IMG/VR virus record: IMGVR_UViG_3300035670_000009
Location: 62,001-126,000 of that record
From: a virus
Reading direction: 5' to 3' (one strand)
Length of the DNA: 64,000 nt
Under the pieces are notes generated by a model. The model was not told the DNA's origin. It saw only the letters and a list, made by a program, of their open reading frames with translations, and searched no databases. Below are positions 63,997 to 64,000 of this stretch, piece after piece (positions within the stretch are counted from its first letter, which is position 1; each line of letters starts with the position of its first letter). Made by a program: the position numbers and the translations under genes.

Positions 63997-64000
63997 AAGC

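Overview
The window looks like part of a large, tailed, double-stranded DNA phage genome. Almost every gene lies on the minus strand, packed with 4-base or larger overlaps. It holds a GpA-like terminase large subunit, a T4 gp46/gp47-type recombination nuclease pair, a primase-like protein, DEDDh exonucleases, a tRNA-Thr and a long block of repetitive, probably virion, proteins. Several small families (the paired helix-turn-helix-like proteins at 28313-29465, the 90-residue protein at 22887, the GT9 protein with a cysteine cluster at 47080) resemble proteins I associate with Planctomycetota. A planctomycete host is therefore my guess, not something the sequence proves.

Layout on the minus strand, left to right. 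1-5 kb: recombination (SbcC/SbcD-like). 5-7 kb: two glycosyltransferase-like genes, then two incomplete tRNA-like structures. 7-9 kb: exonuclease and small accessory genes, including a recent tandem duplication. 9-17 kb: sugar-nucleotide genes, with bifunctional HldE, a helix-turn-helix/deoxyhypusine-synthase-like fusion and HldD, interleaved with small unknown genes and tRNA-Thr(UGU). 17-25 kb: small unknown proteins, two exported proteins (one a trypsin-like protease), a parallel-beta-helix-like protein and a helical protein. 25-28 kb: AAA+ ATPase with DUF2997 and DUF1257 partners. 28.1-28.3 kb: a strongly folded non-coding segment. 28-31.5 kb: DNA-binding-like paralogs, a MazZ/DUF5664-like enzyme and membrane proteins. 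31.8-33.7 kb: terminase, on the plus strand. 33.7-49.5 kb: many small genes, a repair-glycosylase-like protein, primase, CsrA, two plus-strand gene islands and a fused heptosyltransferase/GT2 protein. 49.5-64 kb: serine-rich, cysteine-rich and repeat-rich proteins plus a paralogous family with an R-x-Y-P N-terminal motif, probably fibres or baseplate decorations.

Two observations stand out. First, the palindrome AGATATCT, always inside an AWAGATATCTWW context, occurs 12 times. Its spacing is roughly regular (about 4.5 kb between 3 and 48 kb). It lies in coding and non-coding DNA and in three different reading frames, which points to selection on the DNA itself. Second, the phage carries HldE, HldD and a GT9-type transferase with a cysteine cluster like that of TibC/AAH protein O-heptosyltransferases, next to extremely serine-rich putative virion proteins. 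This suggests a phage-encoded system for heptosylating its own fibres.

Many start codons were moved inward from the longest open frame, using Shine-Dalgarno matches, ATGA/TGATG coupling and avoidance of overlap with the upstream gene. Functions rest on motifs read by eye; no database search was possible.
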